From Streptomyces albidoflavus (GTDB taxonomy: Bacteria; Actinomycetota; Actinomycetes; Streptomycetales; Streptomycetaceae): a stretch of 64,000 bases of DNA. This document shows, one piece after another, positions 15,198 through 23,840 of this stretch. A program made the position numbers and the translations under genes. The number at the start of each line of letters is the position of its first letter. Position 1 is the first letter of the stretch. The stretch covers positions 1 to 64,000 of the forward strand of contig NZ_JOII01000022.1 of the NCBI RefSeq assembly GCF_000719955.1, written 5' to 3'. Below the pieces are notes generated by a model. The model ran no database searches and had not been told where the DNA came from. It saw only the letters and a list, made by a program, of their open reading frames with translations.

Positions 15198-18092
15198 GTG
15201 AGTGCCGAAGCACGACGGAGCACGGCACCGGTGCCGCCGCGTCCGGATGACGACGATGCCGCCCGGGCCGTACCCGGCAGCCGTCCCGCCGACGGGGAGA
15301 GGGGCGGCCGGATGAGCGCCGGCGACGACGAGGGCGCGGGCCGTGGCCCGGCCGACGGGGGCGCACACGCGGACGGCTCCGGCGCGCCCGCGCGCACCGG
15401 CGTGGACCATGGCGCCACCTCCGCGGACCCGCATCCCAGCCTCCTGAAATATCCCCGGCCGGAGAACGCCCCGGAGGAGACCGAGCGGGACCAGGTCGAG
15501 GTGGACGAGCCGCTGCTGGCGGCCCGGGTGCACCGGCCCTCGGACCTGATGCGCCTGCTCATCGGCGTCCTGGCCATCGCGGTCCTGCTCGCGGTGGCCG
15601 CGTTCGCCCACGGCACCACCTCGGGGCTGGAGCAGGACATCCGCGAGGGCACCGGCCAGGCGCCCGACCTGCTGATCAAGTTCGCCGGCCTGGCGTCGAG
15701 CATCGCGGTGCTGCTGGTCCCGGTGGCCTTCGCCATCGAGCGGCTCATCAAACGCGACGGCCTGCGCATCGCCGACGGCGTGCTGGCGGCGGTGCTGGCC
15801 CACGGGGTCACCCTCGCCACCGACCTGTGGGTGGCGAAGTCCGCCCCCGGGTCGATCCAGGACGCTCTGACCCAGCCCTCCCCCGGTGACATCCACGCGC
15901 TCACCGACCCGGTGCACGGCTACCTCGCCCCGGTCATCGCGTACATGACGGCCGTCGGCATGGCGCGCAGACCCCGGTGGCGGGTGGTGCTCTGGGTGGT
16001 GCTGCTGCTCGACGCGCTCGCCATGCTGGTGACGGGCTACACCACGCCGTTCTCCATCGCGCTGACCATCCTGATCGGCTGGAGCGTCGCCTACGGCACG
16101 CTGTACACGGTCGGCTCGCCCAACGTCCGGCCGACCGGCCAGACGCTGCTGGCGGGCCTGCGTCACGTCGGCTTCCGGCCGGTCGCGGCGGCCCGCGCCG
16201 AGGACGTGCCGGAACCTCCGGGGGGTCTGGCCGGACGGGCCGGGCTGACACCGCCGGACCACGGCGACCGGGGCCGGCGCTACTTCGTCACCCTGGAGGA
16301 CGGCCCTCCGCTCGACGTGACGGTGGTCGACCGCGAGCAGCAGGCGCACGGCTTCTTCTACCGGGTGTGGCGCCGGATGACGCTGCGCACCATCACCACC
16401 CGCCGCAGCCTCCAGTCCCTGCGCCAGGCGCTGGAACAGGAGGCGCTCCTCGCCTACGCCGCCATCGCCGCCGGGGCCAACGCGCCGAAGCTCATCGCCA
16501 CCTCCGAGCTGGGCCCGGACGCCGTGATGCTCGTCTACGAGCACATCGGCGGCCGCTCGCTGGACTCCCTGGCCGACGAGGAGGTGACCGACGAGCTGAT
16601 GCGCGACACCTGGCAGCAGGTGAAGGCGCTCCAGTCGCGCCGGATCGCCCACCGGCGGCTGGCCGGGGACGCCATCCTGGTGGATCGTTCCGGCAAGGTG
16701 ATCATCACCGACCTCCGCGGCGGCGAGATCGCCGCGGGCGAGCTGGTCCTGCGGATGGACATCGCCCAGCTCCTGACCACCTTCGGGCTGCGGGTCGGGG
16801 CCGAGCGCTCGGTGGCCGCGGCCGTCGCCGTGCTGGGGCCGGACACCATCGCCGACTGCCTGCCCCTGCTCCAGCCCATCGCGCTGACCCGCTCGACCCG
16901 GTCCACCCTGCGCCGGCTCGCCCGGGAGCGCTCGCAGCGCGAACGCGAGGCCGTGCTGGACGCCTCCCAGGAGGCCAAGCAGCTCCGCCGGGAGACCGGC
17001 CAGCAGGAGGACCGCAAGACCGTCAAGGCCGAGAAGCAGGCCGAGAAGCGCGCCATCGACGAGGCGCTGGACGAGGCCCGCGAGGAGGATCTGCTCACCC
17101 AGATCCGCCACCAGGTGCTCCGCATCCGCCCACAGGCCCCGGTCGAGCCGGCGCGGCTGGAGCGGATCAAGGCCCGCACCCTGGTCAGCTTCATCGCCGG
17201 TGCGATCGGCGCGTACTTCCTGCTGTCGCAGCTGACCCACATCGAGTTCGGCACGCTCTTCTCGGACGTCCAGTGGGGCTGGGTGGCGGCGGCCGTCCTC
17301 TTCTCCGCGCTCAGCTACTTCGCGGCGGCGATGAGCCTGCTCGGCTTCGTGCCGGAGCGGGTCTCCTTCCTGCGCACCGTGGGCGCCCAGGTCGCCGGCT
17401 CCTTCGTGAAGATCGTCGCGCCGGCGGCCGTCGGCGGAGTGGCGCTCAACACCCGCTTCCTCCAGCGCTCCGGCGTACGCCCCGGGCTCGCGGTGGCGAG
17501 CGTCGGCGCGTCCCAGTTGTTCGGGCTCGGGTCGCACATCCTGCTGCTGCTCCTCTTCGGTTACGTCACGGGCACCGAGAAGACGCCGTCCCTGACCCCG
17601 TCCCGGACGGTGATCGCCGGTCTTCTCACGGTCGCCGTGCTGGTGCTGGTGGTCACCGCCGTGCCGTTCCTGCGGAAGTTCATCGTCACGCGGGTGCGGT
17701 CGCTCTTCGCCGGTGTGGTGCCGCGCATGCTCGACGTGCTCCAGCGGCCGCAGAAGCTGCTCACCGGCATCGGCGGCATGCTGCTGCTGACCGCCTGCTT
17801 CGTGATGTGCCTCTTCGCCTCGGTGCGCGCCTTCGGCGACGGGAGCACCACCGTCTCGCTCGCGGGCGTGGCCGTCGTCTTCCTCGCCGGCAACGCCCTC
17901 GGTTCGGCCGCCCCCACGCCCGGCGGCGTCGGCGCGGTCGAGGCCACGCTGACGGTCGGCCTCATCGCGGTCGGCCTGCCCAAGGAGGTGGCGGCCCCGG
18001 CGGTGCTGCTGTACCGCCTGCTGACGCTGTGGCTGCCGGTGCTCCCGGGGTGGCTGTTCTTCAACCAGCTGACGCGCAAGGGGTATCTGTAG
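15198..18092 (+). CDS. Flippase-like (YbhN/UPF0104) membrane protein with embedded degenerate kinase-like domain
   Basis: A large fusion protein (about 964 residues). After a disordered acidic N-terminus come several membrane segments (DLMRLLIGVLAIAVLLAVAA onward), then a cytosolic kinase-like domain, a charged helical stretch rich in Lys/Glu, and a C-terminal LPG-synthase/YbhN-type membrane domain (LVSFIAGAIGAYFLL to the end) with the family signature AAPTPGGVGAVEA. The kinase-like domain has HRRLAGDAI and ITDLRGG in place of HRD and DFG, so the catalytic Asp is missing and it is probably a pseudokinase or a small-molecule kinase fold. Starts at GTG 15159, GTG 15198 or ATG 15312 (best Shine-Dalgarno) are all possible. 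It may move lipid-linked molecules across the membrane; substrate unknown. Confidence 0.8.
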   Translation: MSAEARRSTAPVPPRPDDDDAARAVPGSRPADGERGGRMSAGDDEGAGRGPADGGAHADGSGAPARTGVDHGATSADPHPSLLKYPRPENAPEETERDQVEVDEPLLAARVHRPSDLMRLLIGVLAIAVLLAVAAFAHGTTSGLEQDIREGTGQAPDLLIKFAGLASSIAVLLVPVAFAIERLIKRDGLRIADGVLAAVLAHGVTLATDLWVAKSAPGSIQDALTQPSPGDIHALTDPVHGYLAPVIAYMTAVGMARRPRWRVVLWVVLLLDALAMLVTGYTTPFSIALTILIGWSVAYGTLYTVGSPNVRPTGQTLLAGLRHVGFRPVAAARAEDVPEPPGGLAGRAGLTPPDHGDRGRRYFVTLEDGPPLDVTVVDREQQAHGFFYRVWRRMTLRTITTRRSLQSLRQALEQEALLAYAAIAAGANAPKLIATSELGPDAVMLVYEHIGGRSLDSLADEEVTDELMRDTWQQVKALQSRRIAHRRLAGDAILVDRSGKVIITDLRGGEIAAGELVLRMDIAQLLTTFGLRVGAERSVAAAVAVLGPDTIADCLPLLQPIALTRSTRSTLRRLARERSQREREAVLDASQEAKQLRRETGQQEDRKTVKAEKQAEKRAIDEALDEAREEDLLTQIRHQVLRIRPQAPVEPARLERIKARTLVSFIAGAIGAYFLLSQLTHIEFGTLFSDVQWGWVAAAVLFSALSYFAAAMSLLGFVPERVSFLRTVGAQVAGSFVKIVAPAAVGGVALNTRFLQRSGVRPGLAVASVGASQLFGLGSHILLLLLFGYVTGTEKTPSLTPSRTVIAGLLTVAVLVLVVTAVPFLRKFIVTRVRSLFAGVVPRMLDVLQRPQKLLTGIGGMLLLTACFVMCLFASVRAFGDGSTTVSLAGVAVVFLAGNALGSAAPTPGGVGAVEATLTVGLIAVGLPKEVAAPAVLLYRLLTLWLPVLPGWLFFNQLTRKGYL

Positions 18093-18196
18093 GGCGCTCG
18101 GAGCGCGGGGGCGTGCCCGTGGCGTGGGGGGGGCGTACTCACTCGCACGGACCCCGCCCCGCGCGCCGGGGAGGTGCGACGCGCAGGATGGGGGGC

Positions 18197-19783
18197 ATGC
18201 CGACTCGCCCCCACTGCAGCCGCACCCTCCTGCTCTCCACCGCACTGGTGCTCGCCGTCGCCGCCTCGGTCTCCGCCTGCTCGGACTCCGGGAGCGACGA
18301 GCCGGGCAGCCAGAACGGCTCCACGGCGGCCGGCGGGCTCGCCTCGCAGAAGCTCGACTGGTCGAACTGCAAGGCCCCCGACGACGCCCAGGGCGGCGGT
18401 ACGGCGCCCTCGCCGCTGCCGGGCGGCACCGAGTGGCAGTGCGCGACGATGAAGGCACCTCTCGACTGGGACCGCCCGGACGGCGACACCCTCGACCTCG
18501 CGCTCGTGCGGGCGAAGACCAGCGCCAAGGACAAGGACCAGCGCATCGGTTCGCTCATCTTCAACTTCGGCGGACCGGGCGGTTCCGGGGTGAGCACCCT
18601 CCCGGCCTTCGGCGACAGCTACGAGACGCTGCGCAAGCGGTACGACCTGGTCAGCTTCGACCCTCGCGGGGTGGGCCGCAGCTCACCGGTCACCTGCCTC
18701 GACGACGAGCAGCTGGACGACTTCTTCCAGGCCGACTCGACACCTGACGACGCGGCCGAACGGGCCGACCTGATGAAGCGGACGAAGCAGTTCAACAACG
18801 CCTGCGAGAAGAACTCCGGCACGGTCCTGCCGCAGGTGGCCACCACCGACGCGGCCCGCGACATGGACCTGATGCGCCAGGTGCTCGGCGACGAGAAGCT
18901 CCACTACATGGGCATCTCCTACGGCACCGAGCTGGGCGGCGTCTACGCCCACCTGTTCCCGGACAAGGTCGGGCGCGCGGTCTTCGACGCGGTCGTGGAC
19001 CCGACGCAGAACGCCGAGCAGGGCTCGCTGGGCCAGGCCAAGGGGTTCCAGCTCGCGCTCGACAACTACGCCGAGGCGTGCACGGCGACGACCGAGGAGT
19101 GCCCGGTCGGCTCGGACCCCGAGGACGTGAAGAAACGCATCGCCGACCTGCTGGCCTCGCTCGACAAGAAGCCGCTGCCCGCGGACGGCGAGCGCAAGCT
19201 GACCCAGTCCGCCGCCCTGAACGGCATCGCCCAGTCCCTCTACTCCGAGGACTTCTGGGAGTACCTGACGCAGGGTCTGGAGGACGCCTACGACGGGGAC
19301 GGACGCATCCTGCTGGCCCTCTCGGACAGCATGACCGGCCGGAACCTGAACGGGAGCTACAGCAATCTGCAGGCCGCCAACATCGCCATCAACTGCGCCG
19401 ACGACAAGCCCCGCTACACCGAGGCCGACGTCCGCGAGAAGCTCCCCGAGTTCCGCAAGGCCTCCCCGGTCTTCGGCGACTTCCTCGCCTGGGGTCTGCT
19501 GAGCTGTACCGACTGGCCGGTGTCCGGCGCGGCCGAGCACCCCGACGTGTCGGCCGAGGGCTCCGCGCCCATCGTCGTCATCGGCAACACCGGGGACCCC
19601 GCGACCCCTTACGAGGGCGCGCGGCAGATGGCCAGGGCGCTCGGGAAGGGCGTCGGGATCGAGATCACCTACAAGGGCCAGGGCCACGGCGCCTACGACA
19701 GCGGCAACGCCTGCGTCCGCAAGGCGGTCGACGGCTACCTGCTGAACGGAACCGTGCCGCAGAGCGGGACCGTCTGCTCCTGA
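18197..19783 (+). CDS. Secreted lipoprotein alpha/beta-hydrolase, TAP-type (S33 family)
   Basis: A 528-residue lipoprotein of the tripeptidyl-aminopeptidase family (alpha/beta hydrolase plus TAP-like C-terminal domain). The signal sequence ends in the lipobox SVSAC. The nucleophile elbow is GISYGTE (Ser), the acid is in GNTGDPATPYEGA, and the His in GQGHGAYDSGN. RIGSLIFNFGGPGGSG forms the oxyanion region. ATG 18197 is favoured by AGGATGGGGGG upstream; ATG 18188 is the alternative. A strong terminator follows. The next gene is a clear paralogue, so the pair arose by duplication. It probably trims peptides outside the cell; substrate unknown. Confidence 0.88.
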   Translation: MPTRPHCSRTLLLSTALVLAVAASVSACSDSGSDEPGSQNGSTAAGGLASQKLDWSNCKAPDDAQGGGTAPSPLPGGTEWQCATMKAPLDWDRPDGDTLDLALVRAKTSAKDKDQRIGSLIFNFGGPGGSGVSTLPAFGDSYETLRKRYDLVSFDPRGVGRSSPVTCLDDEQLDDFFQADSTPDDAAERADLMKRTKQFNNACEKNSGTVLPQVATTDAARDMDLMRQVLGDEKLHYMGISYGTELGGVYAHLFPDKVGRAVFDAVVDPTQNAEQGSLGQAKGFQLALDNYAEACTATTEECPVGSDPEDVKKRIADLLASLDKKPLPADGERKLTQSAALNGIAQSLYSEDFWEYLTQGLEDAYDGDGRILLALSDSMTGRNLNGSYSNLQAANIAINCADDKPRYTEADVREKLPEFRKASPVFGDFLAWGLLSCTDWPVSGAAEHPDVSAEGSAPIVVIGNTGDPATPYEGARQMARALGKGVGIEITYKGQGHGAYDSGNACVRKAVDGYLLNGTVPQSGTVCS

Positions 19784-19806
19784 CAAGGTTCCGAGCTGGG
19801 CCGCAC

Positions 19807-19845
19807 GGGCGGTGGCGGGAGCGCTGTTGGCTCCCGCCACCGCCC
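19807..19845 (+). terminator. Strong terminator after the first TAP-type hydrolase
   Basis: Perfect 16-bp inverted repeat (GGGCGGTGGCGGGAGC and its complement) with a 7-base loop, 24 bases after the stop codon. It separates the two paralogous hydrolase genes into independent transcripts. Confidence 0.85.
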
Positions 19846-20017
19846 ATCTCCGTCCGCGGCCCCGCATATCAGCGGGACGCCCGCTCGCGCGAAACAGCTA
19901 CTCTGCGCCGCCGCCCGCGAAAGTAAACCTCACGCCTTCTCGCAGCCGTGAACCGCCTTCCACCTGCCCCTTTACGAATACGGACTCACCAGCTCCAGAA
20001 GTCCCACCCATTCCCCC

Positions 20018-20047
20018 TTGATCACTCTCAGTAGCCATCCCTACGAT
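20018..20047 (+). promoter_or_regulatory. Housekeeping-type promoter of the second TAP-type hydrolase
   Basis: TTGATC (20018-20023), 18-base spacer, TACGAT (20042-20047), in a locally AT-richer stretch. It predicts a transcript start near 20054 and a ~45-base leader to the ATG at 20099. Bases 19846-20017 show no other clear signal. Confidence 0.6.
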
Positions 20048-20098
20048 GGCGAAGCCGTCCCGAACTCCCGGTACGGCTGGGGAATCACGGGGGAAACC

Positions 20099-21715
20099 AT
20101 GAAGCCTGGACGCCTGCTGCGCGCTGCCACCCTGCTGTTCGCGGGCCTGCTCGTCGCCACCGCCACGCTCGGCTGCACGGCCGAGGAGCGCCCGGAGGCC
20201 GAGTCTCCGCCGCCCACCGGCGGTGACGCCCCTCCGGGCTCCTCCGGACCCACCACCCCGGCGCCGGGTCCGGGCGTGGCGAAGGGCGACCCGCCCTTGC
20301 CGGAGAAACTGACGGCCCAACGCCTCAAGTGGGGCGCCTGCAAGGCCCGCGCCGGTACGCCCGCGCCGGGCTCCGCATGGCGCTGCGCCACCCTGCGGGT
20401 CCCGCTGGACTACGCCGAACCACGGGGCGACACCCTCGGCATCGCCCTGATCAAGACGGACACCACCGGTCCCGAGGACCGCCGCATCGGCTCCCTGCTC
20501 TTCAACTTCGGCGGCCCCGGCGGCTCCGGAGTCGACATGCTCCCGGCCTTCGCCCCGGGGTACGAACGGCTCCGCGCCCGGTACGACCTGGTGAGCTTCG
20601 ATCCCCGTGGCGTGGGAGGAAGTTCCGGCATCCGGTGCCGCGACGACCGGGAGGTCGCCGCCTCGGAGGCGCGGGTGGACCTCACGCCGGACGACGCGGC
20701 CGAGGAGAAGGTCTACTTCGAGGACGCGGCCGACTTCGGCCGGGGCTGCGCCGAGGGCGCCGGCGACCTTCTCCCCCGGGTCGGCACGGCCGAGGCCGCC
20801 CGCGACCTGGACCTGCTGCGGCACACCCTCGGAGACCGGACCCTGCACTACTTCGGGATCTCCTACGGCACCCAGCTGGGCGCCGCCTACGCCCACCAGT
20901 TCCCCGGCCGGGCGGGGCGCCTCGTCCTGGACGCCGCGGTGGACCCCGAGGCGGACATGATCGGCCACGCGCGGAACCAGACCATCGGCTTCCAGCGGGC
21001 CCTGGACAACTACCTGCGCGGCGAGGGACGCGATCCCCGGCAGGGCAGCCGTGAGATCGCCGCTCTGCTGAAGCGGATCGACCGCGAACCGCTGCCGACG
21101 GCGTCGGGGAGGAAGCTGACGGAGTCCCACGCCCTCACCGGGATCATCAACACGCTCTACAGCGAGCTGAGCTGGCCCCGCCTCACCGAGGCGCTGGACC
21201 AGGCGGAGCGAGGGTCGGGAACCGCCCTGCTCCGGCTCGCCGACGCGTACAACGACCGTGACGAACAGGGGCGTTACGGCACGCAGGGTCACGCACAACG
21301 GGCGATATCCTGCGCCGACGATCCCGGCCGGCCGACTCCTGAGGAGGCCCGGAAGCTGTTGCCCGAGTTCCGGAGCATCTCGCCGGTCTTCGGGGAGTTC
21401 CTCGCCTGGGACACCGCCGGCTGGTGCCACGAGTGGCCGGTCGACGGAGTGGCCGAGCCCCCGGGGGTGGCGGCGAAGGGCGCCTCGCCGGTGCTGGTCG
21501 TCGGCACCACGGGCGACCCGGCGACGCCCTACGAAGGCGCGCGGCGCCTCGCCGACGGGCTGGGCGAGGGAGTCGGCGTCCTCCTCACCCATCGGGGAGA
21601 GGGGCACAGTGCCTACGGATCGGGCAGCGGCTGCGTGGACCGGACCGTGGACGCCTACCTGCTGGAGGGCACCGTCCCGAAGGACGGCAAGGAGTGCGCG
21701 GCGGACAAGCGGTGA
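20099..21715 (+). CDS. Secreted lipoprotein alpha/beta-hydrolase, TAP-type, second copy
   Basis: Paralogue of the preceding gene (538 residues). Its lipobox is ATLGC after a hydrophobic signal helix, followed by a Pro/Gly/Ser/Thr-rich tether. Catalytic motifs are GISYGTQ (Ser), GTTGDPATPYEGA (Asp) and GEGHSAYGSGSGC (His), almost identical in order and spacing to the first copy. GGGGGAA lies just before the ATG. It has its own promoter and ends at a hairpin shared with the convergent moeZ. Likely an extracellular peptidase anchored to the membrane. Confidence 0.88.
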   Translation: MKPGRLLRAATLLFAGLLVATATLGCTAEERPEAESPPPTGGDAPPGSSGPTTPAPGPGVAKGDPPLPEKLTAQRLKWGACKARAGTPAPGSAWRCATLRVPLDYAEPRGDTLGIALIKTDTTGPEDRRIGSLLFNFGGPGGSGVDMLPAFAPGYERLRARYDLVSFDPRGVGGSSGIRCRDDREVAASEARVDLTPDDAAEEKVYFEDAADFGRGCAEGAGDLLPRVGTAEAARDLDLLRHTLGDRTLHYFGISYGTQLGAAYAHQFPGRAGRLVLDAAVDPEADMIGHARNQTIGFQRALDNYLRGEGRDPRQGSREIAALLKRIDREPLPTASGRKLTESHALTGIINTLYSELSWPRLTEALDQAERGSGTALLRLADAYNDRDEQGRYGTQGHAQRAISCADDPGRPTPEEARKLLPEFRSISPVFGEFLAWDTAGWCHEWPVDGVAEPPGVAAKGASPVLVVGTTGDPATPYEGARRLADGLGEGVGVLLTHRGEGHSAYGSGSGCVDRTVDAYLLEGTVPKDGKECAADKR

Positions 21716-21724
21716 AAGCAACGC

Positions 21725-21757
21725 GAGGCCCGTCCGCCTCGCGGGCGGACGGGCCTC
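21725..21757. terminator. Bidirectional terminator between TAP hydrolase and moeZ
   Basis: Perfect 13-bp inverted repeat (GAGGCCCGTCCGC / GCGGACGGGCCTC) with a 7-base loop, ten bases after the hydrolase stop codon and 74 bases past the moeZ stop on the other strand. Confidence 0.8.
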
Positions 21758-21830
21758 GGGCCTCGTCACGGTGACGGCTCCCTCGGCGGGCGCTCACCCG
21801 GGGGACCGGGCGGCCGAGGTGACGTCGGAC

Positions 21831-23009
21831 TCAGTAGACGGGCTTCTCCGGCTCGATCTGGTTGACCCAGCCGATCACGCCGCCGCCCACGTGGACGGCG
21901 TCCGAGAAACCGGCCGACTTCAGCACGGCGAGGACTTCCGCACTGCGGACACCCGTCTTGCAGTGCAAGACGATCTTCTTGTCCTGCGGGAGGTCCTGGA
22001 GGGCGGTGCCCATGAGGAACTCGTTCTTGGGGATCAGGCGGGCGCCCGGGATGGAGACGATCTCGTACTCGTTCGGCTCGCGGACGTCGATGATCTCGAT
22101 GCTCTCGTCGTCGTCGATCCACTCCTTGAGCTGCTTGGGAGTGATCGTCGAACCGGCGGCGGCCTCCTGGGCCTCGTCGGAGACGACGCCGCAGAACGCC
22201 TCGTAGTCGATGAGCTCGGTGACGGTGGGGTTCTCGCCGCAGATCGCGCAGTCGGGGTCCTTGCGGACCTTGACCTGGCGGTACTGCATCTCCAGGGCGT
22301 CGTAGATCATCAGGCGGCCGACCAGCGGGTCGCCGACACCGGCGAGGAGCTTGATGGCCTCGGTGACCTGGATGGAGCCGACCGACGCGCAGAGCACGCC
22401 GAGGACGCCGCCCTCGGCGCAGGACGGGACCATGCCGGGGGGCGGGGGCTCCGGGTAGAGGCACCGGTAGCAGGGGCCGTGCTCGGACCAGAAGACCGAC
22501 GCCTGGCCGTCGAAGCGGTAGATGGAACCCCAGACGTACGGCTTGTTCAGCAGGACGCAGGCGTCGTTGACCAGGTAGCGGGTGGCGAAGTTGTCGGTGC
22601 CGTCCACGATCAGGTCGTACTGGCTGAAGATGTCCATCACGTTGTCGGCCTCAAGCCGCATCTCGTGAAGGATCACGTCCGTGTACGGGTTGATGCCCTT
22701 GACCGTGTCGCGGGCGGACTCGGCCTTGGAGCGGCCGATGTCGGCCTGGCTGTGGATGATCTGGCGCTGGAGGTTCGACTCGTCGACCTCGTCGAACTCG
22801 ATGATCCCCAGCGTGCCCACGCCGGCGGCGGCCAGGTACATGAGAGCGGGCGAACCGAGGCCGCCGGCGCCCACACAGAGCACCTTGGCGTTCTTCAACC
22901 GCTTCTGCCCGTCCATCCCCACGTCGGGAATGATCAGGTGGCGGGAGTACCTGCGGACCTCGTCGACGGTGAGCTCAGCAGCTGGCTCGACCAGGGGTGG
23001 CAGCGACAC
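21831..23009 (-). CDS. moeZ: Adenylyltransferase/sulfurtransferase MoeZ
   Basis: Fusion (392 residues) of a ThiF/MoeB-type E1-like adenylyltransferase and a C-terminal rhodanese domain. It adenylates the C-terminus of sulfur-carrier proteins (MoaD, ThiS, CysO types) and transfers sulfur to make thiocarboxylates. The ATP-binding GAGGLGSP and the Asp in DGTDNFATRY are visible, zinc Cys pairs are CYRC and CAIC, and the rhodanese loop is CKTGVRSAE with its catalytic Cys. GTG 23009 is chosen for CGGAG upstream and the start VSLPPLVEPAAELT. One MoeZ is thought to serve many carriers in actinobacteria, including those of secondary metabolism. Confidence 0.93.
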   Translation of the reverse strand: MSLPPLVEPAAELTVDEVRRYSRHLIIPDVGMDGQKRLKNAKVLCVGAGGLGSPALMYLAAAGVGTLGIIEFDEVDESNLQRQIIHSQADIGRSKAESARDTVKGINPYTDVILHEMRLEADNVMDIFSQYDLIVDGTDNFATRYLVNDACVLLNKPYVWGSIYRFDGQASVFWSEHGPCYRCLYPEPPPPGMVPSCAEGGVLGVLCASVGSIQVTEAIKLLAGVGDPLVGRLMIYDALEMQYRQVKVRKDPDCAICGENPTVTELIDYEAFCGVVSDEAQEAAAGSTITPKQLKEWIDDDESIEIIDVREPNEYEIVSIPGARLIPKNEFLMGTALQDLPQDKKIVLHCKTGVRSAEVLAVLKSAGFSDAVHVGGGVIGWVNQIEPEKPVY

Positions 23010-23090
23010 GGGGACTCCGTTGGTCGATCGGGGACAGGACAACCCCCGCACGGGCGGGGACCACTAGCCGTAACACTGCCACGCCCTTCT

Positions 23091-23840
23091 TCATTCCGAG
23101 ACACCCGTTCCGACCTGCGAGACAATCGCGTCCCAGTAGCCGGGCATGGTCTCCCAGCAGGCACTTCGGCTCTCCTTGGCGGTCCGGTCGGTGAACCAGA
23201 TGGTGCCCGCCCCCTGCCAGCGGGCGATGCGCAGCGCCTGGGCGAGGTGGCCGCGCGGCAGGCCGTGGACGAGATGGCAGAAGCGCTCCGGAGGGTAGGC
23301 GGCGGTCCACTCGGGCGCCTGGGACCAGCGGTAGTCGTGCCAGGGGCCGCTGAAGGTCACCAGCTGGTCGGCGACCTCGGCGTACCCGGGGTGCGGGTGG
23401 GTGCCGTGGGCGGTGACCAGGTGCCCGCCGCCGAGCAGGTCCCGCAGTGCTCCGACGACGCGCCGCAGCTCGGGGAGGGCGGCGCGTTCGGTGGGGCAGC
23501 GGTCCAGGTAGAAGCCGTCGACGAGGTACCAGTCGCGGAAGCGGTGGGCGTCGGAGAGGAGGGCACCGAAGCTCCGCTGGCCGCCCGCCAGATCGAGCTG
23601 CCCCACCACTCGGACCTGCGCGTTCCGCAGACGGCCGGCGGCTTCCAGGCAGTGCGGGTCGGGGCGTTCGCCGGGGCCGTCGGCGACGTTGAGGACGGTC
23701 CAGTGGACGCCCGCACCGACACTCGGCAGGGCATCCCACTCGCGCGGGGCCAGCAGGGGGTGGGCGTACCCGGGGACACCGAGACGGAGTTCCCCGGCGC
23801 TGACGGCGGGCTGGGTGTCGGGCTGGGTCAGATACGGCAC
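23091..23840 (-). CDS. Spherulin-4-type (GH135/Sph3-like) glycoside hydrolase-like protein
   Basis: A 249-residue protein resembling the spherulation-specific family 4 fold; the fungal member Sph3 cleaves galactosaminogalactan. I see the barrel-start strand VPGYAHPLL, VGQLDL, and the loop VDGFYLDRCPT, where fungal enzymes have an Asp-Glu pair but this protein has Asp-Arg. No signal peptide is evident from GTG 23840, which has GGAGG four bases upstream and overlaps the end of the epimerase gene by 13 bases, showing an operon. It is the last gene of the PelF-like cluster. Hydrolase activity is an inference from the family; the altered residue raises doubt. Confidence 0.7.
   Translation of the reverse strand: MPYLTQPDTQPAVSAGELRLGVPGYAHPLLAPREWDALPSVGAGVHWTVLNVADGPGERPDPHCLEAAGRLRNAQVRVVGQLDLAGGQRSFGALLSDAHRFRDWYLVDGFYLDRCPTERAALPELRRVVGALRDLLGGGHLVTAHGTHPHPGYAEVADQLVTFSGPWHDYRWSQAPEWTAAYPPERFCHLVHGLPRGHLAQALRIARWQGAGTIWFTDRTAKESRSACWETMPGYWDAIVSQVGTGVSE

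Noticed and set aside
5180..15250. A 10-kb plus-strand open frame without stops, antisense to nudC, the dipeptidase, adnB, adnA and the ATL gene.
   Set aside because: Its translation is Gly/Val/Glu/Ala-rich with no domain, and the minus strand encodes clear enzymes. Long antisense open frames arise from codon bias in GC-rich genomes.
15977..18187. Upstream extension of the first TAP-type hydrolase frame through the flippase-like gene.
   Set aside because: The signal peptide and lipobox define the start at 18188/18197; the rest is out of frame with a well-supported membrane protein.
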